Source of the DNA: Pararhizobium sp.
GTDB lineage: Bacteria; Pseudomonadota; Alphaproteobacteria; Rhizobiales; Rhizobiaceae
Assembly: GCA_030655075.1 (NCBI GenBank)
Contig: JAURWE010000130.1
Coordinates: forward strand, 15,661-79,660
Reading direction: 5' to 3'
DNA length: 64,000 nucleotides
The position numbers and the translations under genes were made by a program. Below are positions 56,241 to 64,000 of this stretch, in pieces (within the stretch, counting starts at the first letter, position 1; every line of letters begins with the position of its first letter). Below the pieces are notes generated by a model. That model did no database searches. It was not told where the DNA came from and was given only the letters and a program-made list of their open reading frames with translations.

Positions 56241-57695
56241 TTACGTGGAACGCGAGCTGCGATAGACCGAAACGCCAAGCTCGCGGATCTTTTTTCGCAG
56301 CGTATTGCGGTTAAGCCCGAGCAGGTCGGCCGCCTTGATCTGGTTGCCGCGCGTGGCCGTAAGCGCCGCCAGAATGAGCGGATACTCCATCTCGGCCAGA
56401 ACCCGATCATAGAGGCCAGTCGGCGGCAGACTGTCGGCAAAACTGGTGAAATACTGCCGCATGTTTTCCTCGACCGCCTGCGAAATCGACAGGCCGCCCG
56501 AACGGCCCGAAACTTTTTCGATCGGGCTGTCGGTGATGTCGGCGCGCAGTTCGGTTTCGATAATCTCGCGCGTCATCACGTCCTGCGGGTAGAGCGCCGT
56601 CAGACGCCTGACGACGTTTTCCAGTTCGCGCACGTTGCCCGGCCAGGAATGCGCCTTCATCAACTCCAGCGCTTCCTGATCGAAGCGCTTGGCGTCAAGT
56701 CCTTCCTTTTCCGCCTGCTGGACAAAATGCCGGACGAGATCTGGAATATCTTCGGCGCGGTCCCGCAGCGGTGGCAGGCGCAGCGGCACGACGTTCAGCC
56801 GGTAGTAGAGATCTTCGCGGAAAAAGCCCTGGTTGATCGACTGCTTGAGATCCTTGTTGGTGGCAGCAACGATGCGCACGTCGGTGCGGATCGGCGTGCG
56901 ACCGCCGACGGTGGTATATTCGCCCTGTTGCAGCACACGCAGAAGGCGGGTTTGCGCATCCATCGGCATGTCGCCGATCTCGTCGAGAAACAGCGTTCCG
57001 CCCTCGGCCTGCTCGAAACGGCCGGTCGAACGGTTCTGCGCCCCGGTAAATGCGCCCTTCTCGTGGCCGAAGAGCTCAGATTCGATCAGATCGCGCGGAA
57101 TGGCCGCCATGTTGATGGCGACGAAGGGGCCGTTGCGGCGCTTGCCGTAATCGTGCAGCGCGCGGGCCACCAGTTCCTTGCCGGTACCGGACTCGCCGGT
57201 GATCATCAGCGTCAGGTCGGTCTGCATCAGGCGCGCCAGTACCCGGTAAATTTCCTGCATCGCCGCCGAGCGGCCGACCAGCGGCATGCCGTCCTGCATG
57301 TCGTCTTCGATCTTCACCGGCTTGCGCTTCGGCTCGGCCAGCGCTCGGCCGATGATCGCCACCAGTTCCGTCAGGTCGAACGGCTTCGGCAGGTAGTCGT
57401 AGGCGCCCTTCTCCGAGGCCTTGATGGCCGTCATGAACGTGTTCTGCGCACTCATCACCAGCACTGGCAGGTCCGGCCGCGCCTTTTTGATGCGCGGCAG
57501 AAGATCGAAGGCATTCTCGTCGGGCATGACGACGTCGGTCACCACCAGATCGCCCTCGCCGGCCGAAATCCAGCGCCACAGCGTCGTGGCGTTCGAGGTG
57601 ATGCGCACATCGTAGCCGGCGCGGCTGAGCGCCTGGTTGAGTACGGTGCGGATTGCTGCATCGTCGTCAGCAACGAGAATGGTTGCGCCTGTCAT
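56241..57695 (-). CDS. ntrC: Nitrogen regulator NtrC (sigma-54 activator)
   Basis: 484 residues: receiver (Asp in LVVTDVVMP), AAA+ domain with Walker A GESGTGKE, the sigma-54 loop GAFTGA in HEKGAFTGAQ and Walker B GGTLFLDEIGD, and a Fis HTH (NQIKAADLLGLNRNTLRKKI). Activates sigma-54 promoters of nitrogen-assimilation genes when phosphorylated by NtrB. AAAGGA precedes the ATG, which stands three bases after the ntrB stop. Confidence 0.97.
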   Translation of the reverse strand: MTGATILVADDDAAIRTVLNQALSRAGYDVRITSNATTLWRWISAGEGDLVVTDVVMPDENAFDLLPRIKKARPDLPVLVMSAQNTFMTAIKASEKGAYDYLPKPFDLTELVAIIGRALAEPKRKPVKIEDDMQDGMPLVGRSAAMQEIYRVLARLMQTDLTLMITGESGTGKELVARALHDYGKRRNGPFVAINMAAIPRDLIESELFGHEKGAFTGAQNRSTGRFEQAEGGTLFLDEIGDMPMDAQTRLLRVLQQGEYTTVGGRTPIRTDVRIVAATNKDLKQSINQGFFREDLYYRLNVVPLRLPPLRDRAEDIPDLVRHFVQQAEKEGLDAKRFDQEALELMKAHSWPGNVRELENVVRRLTALYPQDVMTREIIETELRADITDSPIEKVSGRSGGLSISQAVEENMRQYFTSFADSLPPTGLYDRVLAEMEYPLILAALTATRGNQIKAADLLGLNRNTLRKKIRELGVSVYRSSRST

Positions 57696-57698
57696 CAA

Positions 57699-58847
57699 TC
57701 AATATCCTTTGGACCCTGCTGTTCCATACTCATCCACGATCTCTTTCGAGGCGGGCATCAAAACTCGGAATGTTGTGCGGTGGTTCTGGCTGTCGCATTC
57801 GACGATGCCGCCGTGGCCGCCGATGATCTTTGCCACCAGCGCCAGGCCGAGGCCGGAGCCGTTGGTCTTCGTCGTCACGAACGGATCAAACAGGTGCGGT
57901 ACGAGATCGGTTGGCACGCCGGGGCCGTTGTCGTGTACGCAGAATTCGAGAGGCAGCGAGATTTTTTCCCGCGTTCCCGCCACCGAAAGACGGATGCCCG
58001 GCCGGTAGGCGGTTGTCAGCATGATTTCACCGTCTGGCTTGTCGGCCACCGCTTCGGCGGCATTCTTGATCAGGTTGAGAAACACCTGGACCAGTTGGTC
58101 GCGATTGGCAAAGACCGGCGGCAGCGACGGATCGTAGTTCTCGGTGATCTTGATCTTGCGGGCAAACCCGGCCTTGGCCACCGCCTTCACATGGTCGAGA
58201 ACCGAATGGATGTTGAGCGCAATCCGGTCGATCGGCCGCTCGTCTGAGAACACCTCCATCCGGTCGACAAGCGAGACGATGCGGTCGGTCTCGTCGCAGA
58301 TCAGCCGCGTCAGCGCTCGGTCGTCGTCGTTGACGGAGGTCTCCAGAAGCTGGGCAGCGCCGCGAATGCCCGACAGCGGGTTCTTGATCTCATGCGCCAG
58401 CATCGAGGCGAGACCGGTGACGGAGCGCGCTGCGGCGCGATGGGTCAGCTGACGGTCGATCTTGTCGGCCATGGAGCGCTCCTGGAAGACGACGACGACG
58501 CAGCCGGGCGCCGAGGTAACCGGCGCCACATAGAGATCGACGAGCTTGTCGGCACCCAGACGCGGCGAACTGAGATCGACCCGATATTCGTTGACGGGCC
58601 CGCGGCGTTCGCGCACCTGCTCGATCAATGTCAGAAGCGGGCTTCCGAAGGGTATGAAGGCGCTGATCGGGTGACGGGCCAGATAATTGGCGCTGGCGCC
58701 GAAAAAAGCCTCCGCCTCCCAGTTGGCAAACACCACCAGCCCGGCCTCGTCGACCATGACCACCGGGTTCTGGATGGCGTTGAGCACCGACATCGCCATC
58801 GTGTTCATAGGGACTGCATCTTCCTTTTTCTTGATGTCGCGCGTCAT
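57699..58847 (-). CDS. ntrB: Nitrogen sensor kinase NtrB
   Basis: 382 residues, soluble: PAS domain (SVLNAIQNPVVMVDEAGLVVFANWEAEAFFG), HisKA with the phosphoacceptor in MLAHEIKNPLSGIRGAAQLLE, and HATPase (NLIKNAAEAV, DNGPGVP, GSGLGLALVAKI). It phosphorylates NtrC under nitrogen limitation and is controlled by PII proteins in known systems. Its ATG overlaps the dusB stop by four bases. Confidence 0.97.
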   Translation of the reverse strand: MTRDIKKKEDAVPMNTMAMSVLNAIQNPVVMVDEAGLVVFANWEAEAFFGASANYLARHPISAFIPFGSPLLTLIEQVRERRGPVNEYRVDLSSPRLGADKLVDLYVAPVTSAPGCVVVVFQERSMADKIDRQLTHRAAARSVTGLASMLAHEIKNPLSGIRGAAQLLETSVNDDDRALTRLICDETDRIVSLVDRMEVFSDERPIDRIALNIHSVLDHVKAVAKAGFARKIKITENYDPSLPPVFANRDQLVQVFLNLIKNAAEAVADKPDGEIMLTTAYRPGIRLSVAGTREKISLPLEFCVHDNGPGVPTDLVPHLFDPFVTTKTNGSGLGLALVAKIIGGHGGIVECDSQNHRTTFRVLMPASKEIVDEYGTAGSKGY

Positions 58848-59851
58848 GCGGCGCGTTCCGTCGCCACAGGATGCTCGGCGATGAGGGCCTCTGCCACGGC
58901 CGCAGCCACGAAGGACGGGTCCTGCGATGTCATGATCTCGCCTTTGCGAAGCGGCCCCAGGCTTGGAGCAAACCGGTCAAGATACCAGCCGAGATGTTTG
59001 CGCGCATGCCGCAGCCCGGCCGCAACCCCGTAAAACTCCAGCATCATCGCATAGTGTTCGGCAACGATATCGGCGATCTCTGCCTGTGTCGGATGGGCCT
59101 GTGCACCGGCAAGCACGCCCGGATGCCAGGGCCGGCCCTGCGAGGAGCGCCCGACCATGACGATATCGGCACCCGACCGGCGCAGGATTTCATGCGCGTC
59201 CTCTCTGGTCTCGACATCACCATTGGCGACCAGCGGCACGGAGACGGCATCGCGCACGGCGCGGATCGCATCCCAGTCGGCTTTGCCCTGATAGAATTGC
59301 ATGCGCGTGCGACCATGGATGGTGATCATCCGCACCCCGGCCGCTTCCGCACGCCGGGCAATCTCCGGCGCATTGATGGAATTCTCGTCCCAGCCCAGCC
59401 GCATTTTCAGCGTCACGGGAATATCGACAGCCTTTACCGTCGCCTCGATCATCGAAAGAGCGTGATCCGGATCGCGCATCAGCGCCGAGCCGGAGTAACC
59501 GCCGGTCACCTTCTTGGCAGGACACCCCATATTGATATCGATGGCATCCGCGCCATGGCCGGCAGCGATCTTGGCCGCCTCGGCCATCCAGTGCGCCTCG
59601 CGCCCGGCCAGCTGCACCATGTGCGGCGTAATGCCGGAGCCCTTGAGGCGCGACCAGGATTCGGCGGCATTTCCAACCAGTTCGCGGCTGGCCACCATTT
59701 CGGTGACCACGAGCCCCGCCCCATAGCGCCAGGCCAGGCTGCGGAAGGGAAGGTCCGTCACACCGGACATCGGCGCGAGAACAATCCGGTTGCGCAGCAC
59801 CAGCGTTCCGATCTCAATCGGCTCTGACAGGGCTTGGTCTACTGGCTCCAT
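58844..59851 (-). CDS. dusB: tRNA-dihydrouridine synthase DusB (NifR3)
   Basis: 335-residue flavin enzyme that reduces specific uridines in tRNA. Family blocks: LAPMSGVTDLPFRSLAWRYGAG, DINMGCPAKKVTGGYSGSALM (catalytic Cys), TLKMRLGWD, ITIHGRTRMQFYQG and ADIVMVGRSSQGRPW. It leads the ntrBC operon as in most Rhizobiales. I prefer the ATG giving MEPVDQALSEPIEIG because the family starts near here; an upstream ATG (59878) adds nine residues. Confidence 0.95.
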   Translation of the reverse strand: MEPVDQALSEPIEIGTLVLRNRIVLAPMSGVTDLPFRSLAWRYGAGLVVTEMVASRELVGNAAESWSRLKGSGITPHMVQLAGREAHWMAEAAKIAAGHGADAIDINMGCPAKKVTGGYSGSALMRDPDHALSMIEATVKAVDIPVTLKMRLGWDENSINAPEIARRAEAAGVRMITIHGRTRMQFYQGKADWDAIRAVRDAVSVPLVANGDVETREDAHEILRRSGADIVMVGRSSQGRPWHPGVLAGAQAHPTQAEIADIVAEHYAMMLEFYGVAAGLRHARKHLGWYLDRFAPSLGPLRKGEIMTSQDPSFVAAAVAEALIAEHPVATERAA

Positions 59852-60029
59852 CGCCAAATGCTTATCTTTCGGGCACATAAAATCTCTGCACTATTTTTAG
59901 ACACTATTGCGGGTCTTGCCAAGCCAATTTACGGGCGCTCCAACAAAATTCCGCCGGGCGCTGGAATTGCCCCGTGCTTGCCTGTAAATCACCGTCAAAC
60001 TGGTGGGATTTGCGGGGCGAATTTTCATA

Positions 60030-61241
60030 ATGCAAGAGATCGACGCGTTCTCCTGCGGTGCCGTCATCGTTGCCGCTGGCCGTGGCGAACGTGCAGGTAC
60101 ACCGCAAGACGGCCCAAAACAATACCGCACGATCGGCGGGCGGCCCGTTGTCAGCCATACGCTTGACGTTTTCACGACATGGACGCCGGTAAGGGATATC
60201 GTCGTCGTCATCCATCCCGATGACGAGGCCTTGTTCGAAGCGGCGCTGGCGACCGTATGCAACCGGCATCTGGTGCGCTTCGTCCACGGCGGCGCCACGC
60301 GGCAGCTCTCGGTGCTTGCCGGCCTCGAAGCCTTGAGCATCTCCGGAGTCACCCATGTGCTGATCCAGGATGCCGTGCGGCCGTTTGTCGATCATGACCT
60401 TTTCGAGCGCACGAGGGCTGCCTTTGATGGCGGCGCGCAGGCGGTGCTGCCGGGCGTGGCTGTCGCCGACACGCTGAAGCGCGGCGCCTTCAACACGCCG
60501 GTGACCGAGACCGTGCCGCGCGCCGGGCTTTTTGGCGCCCAGACGCCGCAATCCTTCGCCCTGCCCCTCATCCTCGATGCCCACCGCCGCGCGGTCGCTT
60601 CAGGTGAGAACAATTTCACCGACGATGCTGCCGTTGCCGAATGGGCGGGCATTCCGGTCACCCTCATCGAGGGCTCCGCCGATAACATCAAGCTGACATT
60701 GGCACGGGATCTGGCAATGGCCGACGAAAAACTCCAGCTCCACGCCCTGCCCGACGTCCGCACCGGCAATGGTTACGACGTGCACCAATTGGTCGATGGC
60801 GACGGCGTCACGCTCTGCGGCGTGCTCATCCCGCATCACAAAAAGCTGTCCGGCCATTCCGACGCCGACGTCGCCCTGCACGCGCTGACCGACGCGCTGC
60901 TCGCCACCTGTGGTGCCGGCGATATCGGCGACCATTTCCCGCCCTCCGATGCGCAATGGAAAGGCGCCGCCTCGCGCATCTTTCTCGAACATGCGGCTGC
61001 CATCGTTCGCGAAAACGGCGGCACGATCATGAACGCCGACGTCTCGCTGATCGCTGAAGCGCCCAAGGTCGGGCCGCACCGCCTCGAGATGCGCCAGAAC
61101 CTCGCTGCCATGCTCGGCATCGCGCTCGAACGCTGCTCGGTCAAGGCAACAACCAACGAGAAGATCGGCTTCGTCGGCCGCGAAGAAGGCATCGCCGCCA
61201 TCGCCACAGCGACGGTCGTCTATTCAGGACGGCCCTCATGA
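60030..61241 (+). CDS. ispDF: Bifunctional IspDF
   Basis: 403 residues fusing two steps of the MEP isoprenoid pathway. Residues about 1-230 are IspD (GAVIVAAGRGERAG, HVLIQDAVRPFVD, ADTLKR, AQTPQSF). Residues about 245-403 are IspF (TGNGYDVHQL zinc site, GHSDADVALHALTDALLA, IGDHFPPSD, ATTNEKIGFVGREEGIAA). The fusion is typical of alphaproteobacteria. The ATG has GGGGCGA nine bases upstream; a longer start at 60003 is unlikely. Confidence 0.97.
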   Translation: MQEIDAFSCGAVIVAAGRGERAGTPQDGPKQYRTIGGRPVVSHTLDVFTTWTPVRDIVVVIHPDDEALFEAALATVCNRHLVRFVHGGATRQLSVLAGLEALSISGVTHVLIQDAVRPFVDHDLFERTRAAFDGGAQAVLPGVAVADTLKRGAFNTPVTETVPRAGLFGAQTPQSFALPLILDAHRRAVASGENNFTDDAAVAEWAGIPVTLIEGSADNIKLTLARDLAMADEKLQLHALPDVRTGNGYDVHQLVDGDGVTLCGVLIPHHKKLSGHSDADVALHALTDALLATCGAGDIGDHFPPSDAQWKGAASRIFLEHAAAIVRENGGTIMNADVSLIAEAPKVGPHRLEMRQNLAAMLGIALERCSVKATTNEKIGFVGREEGIAAIATATVVYSGRPS

Positions 61242-61741
61242 GCATGTGGCCTGCCGATATCGAGCTGCTTGCCGCCGGGATCATCGACAGCTTCATCCGG
61301 CGCGGCCTCAAGGTTGCGACAGCGGAATCCTGCACGGGCGGCCTGATCGCCGGCGCTCTGACGAAAATCCCCGGCTCCTCGGCCGTCATTGATCGCGGCT
61401 TCGTCACCTATTCCAACGGCGCCAAGATCGACATGCTGAGCGTCAAGGCCGAGACGCTGGCGGATCATGGTGCGGTCTCGGAGCAGACGGCACGGGAGAT
61501 GGTTGCAGGGGCTCTCGCCAATTCGAAGGCGGATATCGCCGTGGCGGTGACCGGCATCGCCGGGCCCGGCGGCGGCTCGGACGAGAAGCCGGTCGGCCGG
61601 GTGCATCTGGCCGCCGCCACCTGCTCCGGCGCCCTCCTCCACCGCCGAATGGATTATGGCGACATCGGCCGCGATGCCGTGCGGCTGGAAACCGTCAGGA
61701 CCGCTCTGCAGATGATCGGCGAGATCGTCCAGCCTTCCTGA
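61238..61741 (+). CDS. pncC: Nicotinamide-nucleotide amidase (CinA C-terminal type)
   Basis: 167 residues comprising only the CinA C-terminal domain: KVATAESCTGGLIAGALTKIPGSS (catalytic Ser), GFVTYSNGAKIDML and AVAVTGIAGPGGGSDEKPVGRVHLA. Deamidates NMN in NAD recycling. Starts within the ispDF stop region (4-base overlap), so it is cotranscribed. Confidence 0.93.
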   Translation: MSMWPADIELLAAGIIDSFIRRGLKVATAESCTGGLIAGALTKIPGSSAVIDRGFVTYSNGAKIDMLSVKAETLADHGAVSEQTAREMVAGALANSKADIAVAVTGIAGPGGGSDEKPVGRVHLAAATCSGALLHRRMDYGDIGRDAVRLETVRTALQMIGEIVQPS

Positions 61742-61750
61742 TGCAGCGTC

Positions 61751-62581
61751 TCAGTTGTTAGGGCAAAGCTCATAGATATTCATCGCCCGCTCGTCGGCCG
61801 GAAAATCGTCGCTGGTTTCCCAGAACGCCTTGCCGTCGCGGATAAACCCGGCCGCCATGGTTTTGTCCGATCCGTCGCGCTGGTTCAGCGCCATGGTCTC
61901 GTAGGTCTCCAGAGCCTGTTTTTCCCGCAGGCATTTGGTCTGGTCCGGCAGCACATCGGCTTTCAGCATGTATTTGATGTAGAAATCGCCGCTGCTGAGC
62001 GCCGTGCCGGTTTCGATCGCCGTGACGAGGTCGAAGTCTGTCTTGGACAGATCCATGTCCAGCGTCTCGACATAGACGCGGTCGCCCCAGGACGCGTTTT
62101 TGTCCGAGAGATCATACGGTTCGATCCGGTAAAGCCGGTTGATCAGCCTGACGCCGCTGATGGTCGTTGCCACCGTACCGGTCGCGGTGAACTTTATCGG
62201 CGTTTCCTTGACCGCCGCGCCGGCAAACGGTCCCAGCAACGCGTCCCGCCTGACAATTCTGACCTCGTCGCCAATGGCGACTGCAAGCGGATCGGGCGAA
62301 TAGCTGATCTTACGGTTGATGAAGGACAGCATGACGCCACGCCGCTGCGGCATGAATTCCCGGTCAAGATAGATTGGCTCCGACGGATAGCCGCCATGCG
62401 TGGTGGCCGTCACGGCGATCTTCAGCTCGGGCGACAGCCAGTAGGACCCGGCCACCGGCTTGCCGGCGCTGTCGAGCAGCAGAACATAGGTGCCGGCCTG
62501 ACGAATGACCGGCGCCTGCGCCCAGGACGAAGAGACGGACAGCCACGATATGGCAGCGATGAAAAAGAAGAGCCTTGTCAT
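61751..62581 (-). CDS. Secreted protein of unknown function
   Basis: 276 residues from the ATG giving MTRLFFFIAA; a signal peptide ends about SWAQ (21). The mature protein is rich in beta-forming stretches (GTYVLLLDSAGKPVAGSYWL, EVRIVRRDALLG, DRVYVETLDMDL) and has two cysteines near the C-terminus (TKCLREK, ELCPNN) that could form a disulfide. I do not recognise the family. It converges with pncC (9-base gap). Confidence 0.65.
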   Translation of the reverse strand: MTRLFFFIAAISWLSVSSSWAQAPVIRQAGTYVLLLDSAGKPVAGSYWLSPELKIAVTATTHGGYPSEPIYLDREFMPQRRGVMLSFINRKISYSPDPLAVAIGDEVRIVRRDALLGPFAGAAVKETPIKFTATGTVATTISGVRLINRLYRIEPYDLSDKNASWGDRVYVETLDMDLSKTDFDLVTAIETGTALSSGDFYIKYMLKADVLPDQTKCLREKQALETYETMALNQRDGSDKTMAAGFIRDGKAFWETSDDFPADERAMNIYELCPNN

Positions 62582-62710
62582 GGCGGAATGACGGAACGGC
62601 AGGCCAGAATATTCGCGACAAGCCATTCCATGCCTCCCTCAACCGGCCGCAAACACGCGAACGCGCGAAAACTATCCATCAGAATGGCGAAACAGGCAAG
62701 AAAGCGAAAG

Positions 62711-63163
62711 TCAGCTGCTGGCGTAGATCGTGTCCGCACGCTTCTCGAAAGCTTCGGAAAACATCCGGAAGGCCCGGTCGAACATCGATCCCATCAATGC
62801 GCCGAGAATGCGGCTCTTGAACTCGTAGTCGATGAAGAAATGCACCGAGCAGCCGCCATCCGGCAAAGGCTCGAACCGCCAGCGATTGTCGAGATATTTG
62901 AACGGCCCATCGATATATTTGACGTCGATGACCAGTTCAGCCCTGTTGAGCAGAACCTGCGTCGTGAACGTCTCGCGGATCGCCTTGTAGCCGACGGTCA
63001 TGTCGGCCACGAGCAGCTCCTTGCCATCCCGCTCCTTGCGGCTGCGCACGGTCAGTCCCTCGCATAGAGGCAGAAATTCCGGATAGCGCTCGACATCGGC
63101 GATGAGATCGAACATCTGGTCGGGAGAATGTCTGACGGGGCGGCGTGTTTCGAACTGTGGCAT
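62711..63163 (-). CDS. COQ10/RatA-type START-domain protein
   Basis: 150 residues from the ATG giving MPQFETRRPVRHSPDQMFDLIADVERYPEFLPLCEGLTV, the polyketide-cyclase/START signature of COQ10 and RatA. Also GPFKYLDNRWRFEPLPDGG and FFIDYEFKSRILGALMGSMFDRAFRMF. COQ10 homologues bind ubiquinone and assist respiration; RatA in E. coli has been called a ribosome-association toxin. The alphaproteobacterial gene next to lipA is usually read as the COQ10 type. Confidence 0.9.
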   Translation of the reverse strand: MPQFETRRPVRHSPDQMFDLIADVERYPEFLPLCEGLTVRSRKERDGKELLVADMTVGYKAIRETFTTQVLLNRAELVIDVKYIDGPFKYLDNRWRFEPLPDGGCSVHFFIDYEFKSRILGALMGSMFDRAFRMFSEAFEKRADTIYASS

Positions 63164-63297
63164 GCGAGGCAATTAATTGCCGCAGGCAAAAATATCAAGG
63201 AGTGATGGAAAGCGCTTCTGGTTTTGGGCAGAGGAGAGGATCGATCTTTTGACATATTGCGGCATCGGATGCCAATATCGGTTCAAAGGAGACAGTG

Positions 63298-63534
63298 ATG
63301 GCAAATCTGAATATCGCCCTGCCGGACGCCATGAAGCAATGGGTGGATGATCAGGCCCAGACCGGCCGGTATACAGATGCCGATGACTATATCCGCGACC
63401 TGATCCGCAAGGACCAGCAACACGCCGCCCGTGTTTTGCAACTGCAGCGCCTCGTCGATGATGGACTGGAGAGCGGCATCAGCAACGAAAGCATGGACGA
63501 CATCCTCGCAGCGTTGCAAAACGCTGCAGAGTAG
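63298..63534 (+). CDS. parD: ParD-like (CC2985-type) antitoxin
   Basis: 78 residues: NLNIALPDAMKQWVDDQAQTGRYTDADDYIRDLIRKDQQ is the ribbon-helix-helix pattern of ParD/CC2985 antitoxins, followed by the C-terminal toxin-binding helix. AAAGGAG lies about seven bases upstream of the ATG (a GTG one codon earlier is possible). It neutralises the toxin encoded four bases downstream and probably represses the operon. Confidence 0.9.
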   Translation: MANLNIALPDAMKQWVDDQAQTGRYTDADDYIRDLIRKDQQHAARVLQLQRLVDDGLESGISNESMDDILAALQNAAE

Positions 63535-63538
63535 CTGC

Positions 63539-63847
63539 ATGCCCTATCGGCTGACAAAGCGCGCAGCTGATGATCTGCGTGGAATATACAACTGGGGGAA
63601 GCGACATTTTGGCCAAGCCCATGCGGTATTATATCACCACAGCTTGGAAGAGCTTTTCGAGTTGCTGGCCGATAATCCCGAGGTTGCGCGCGAACGGCAG
63701 GAAATTACCCCGCCAGTCCGCGTCCATCCGTTTGGCGCCCATATGATCATTTATAAAGTGGAGCACGATGGATCCGTCCTTATCGTGCGCATCAGCCACA
63801 ACAGGGAAAACTGGGTCTCACTGATACCCTCAAGCACTGCTCGATAG
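63539..63847 (+). CDS. parE: ParE/RelE-superfamily toxin
   Basis: 102 residues: MPYRLTKRAADDLRGIYNWGKRHFGQAHAVLYHHSLEELFELLADNP, then RVHPFGAHMIIYKVEHDGSVLIVRISH, the ParE fold. ParE toxins inhibit DNA gyrase; RelE-type alternatives cleave mRNA. The antitoxin type favours ParE. Start four bases after the antitoxin stop. Confidence 0.9.
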   Translation: MPYRLTKRAADDLRGIYNWGKRHFGQAHAVLYHHSLEELFELLADNPEVARERQEITPPVRVHPFGAHMIIYKVEHDGSVLIVRISHNRENWVSLIPSSTAR

Positions 63848-63849
63848 CT

Positions 63850-64000
63850 TCAACCCACAGCCAGCAGCTTCTTCTCCCGCGCTGCCCGGAGCCTGGCAAA
63901 GTCGTCGCCGGCATGGTGCGAGGAGCGGGTCAGCGGGCTCGAGGCCACCATCAGGAAGCCCTTTGTGTAGGCGACCGTCTCGTAGGACTTGAATTCGTCC
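63850..64000 (-). CDS. lipA: Lipoyl synthase (C-terminal end)
   Basis: The last 49 codons of LipA on the minus strand: TKGFLMVASSPLTRSSHHAGDDFARL, with the conserved SSPLTRSSxHA near the end. LipA is a radical-SAM enzyme that inserts sulfur into octanoyl groups. The rest lies beyond the window. The toxin gene ends three bases away on the other strand. Confidence 0.93.
   Translation of the reverse strand, partial: DEFKSYETVAYTKGFLMVASSPLTRSSHHAGDDFARLRAAREKKLLAVG

Overview
The window is a chromosomal segment of an alphaproteobacterium in the Rhizobiales, most likely Rhizobiaceae (Agrobacterium/Rhizobium/Neorhizobium-like). The evidence is the gene order dusB-ntrB-ntrC-ntrY-ntrX-hfq-hflX-mazG, a fused ispDF, a phosphatidylcholine synthase gene (pcs), a YtfQ/YtfR/YtfT/YjfF sugar importer, rhizobial small families (DUF982, DUF6074, DUF2849, DUF1328, DUF2171), a CtrA-type box, and uniformly GC-rich coding sequence. 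I saw no insertion sequence, prophage or CRISPR array. Genes are dense on both strands.

Layout. 1-6.3 kb (minus): tatD (cut by the window edge), metG, holB, tmk, a D,D-carboxypeptidase homologue with altered active-site motifs, and rlpA. 6.5-8.4 kb: a tRNA-Ser(UGA) with promoter and structured leader, small genes, and a candidate small-RNA unit with a CtrA box and a terminator. 8.4-11.6 kb: a Kef/YbaL-type antiporter and a CorC/HlyC protein, convergent. 11.7-17.1 kb (minus): ytfQ-ytfR-ytfT-yjfF with a GntR/FadR-type regulator at the end. 17.2-23.7 kb (minus): pcs, qor and a BMP-type nucleoside importer. 24-27 kb: a UbiH-like hydroxylase, an AEC transporter, ccdA and tRNA-Lys(UUU). 27.3-32 kb: DUF982, a GGDEF-EAL protein, an MsbA-like ABC exporter, DUF1328 and DUF2171.

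32.1-43.8 kb is the most unusual part. A minus-strand run encodes a ferric-reductase/NOX-like flavocytochrome, a 1091-residue secreted cytochrome with four CxxCH haem sites, an OmpA-family protein, an exported caspase-like (C14) protease with intact His/Cys and an EF-hand-type loop, and a second exported caspase homologue in which both catalytic residues are lost. The cytochrome and both caspase homologues end in a similar DUF4384-like module. Divergent to it is a translationally coupled operon for a third exported caspase with a SPOR domain, a PGRP-type amidase and a VanX-like M15 dipeptidase. I infer an envelope system joining transmembrane electron transfer, caspase-type proteolysis and peptidoglycan; I know of no named system with this composition.

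43.9-48.9 kb (minus): fpr and the assimilatory sulfite-reduction genes (DUF934, cysI, DUF2849, cysG). 49.1-50.5 kb (plus): a deaminase and mazG. 50.5-59.9 kb (minus): hflX, hfq, ntrX, ntrY, ntrC, ntrB and dusB, covering nitrogen regulation and post-transcriptional control. 60-64 kb: ispDF, pncC, a secreted protein of unknown function, a COQ10/RatA-like START protein, a ParDE-type toxin-antitoxin pair, and the 3' end of lipA.
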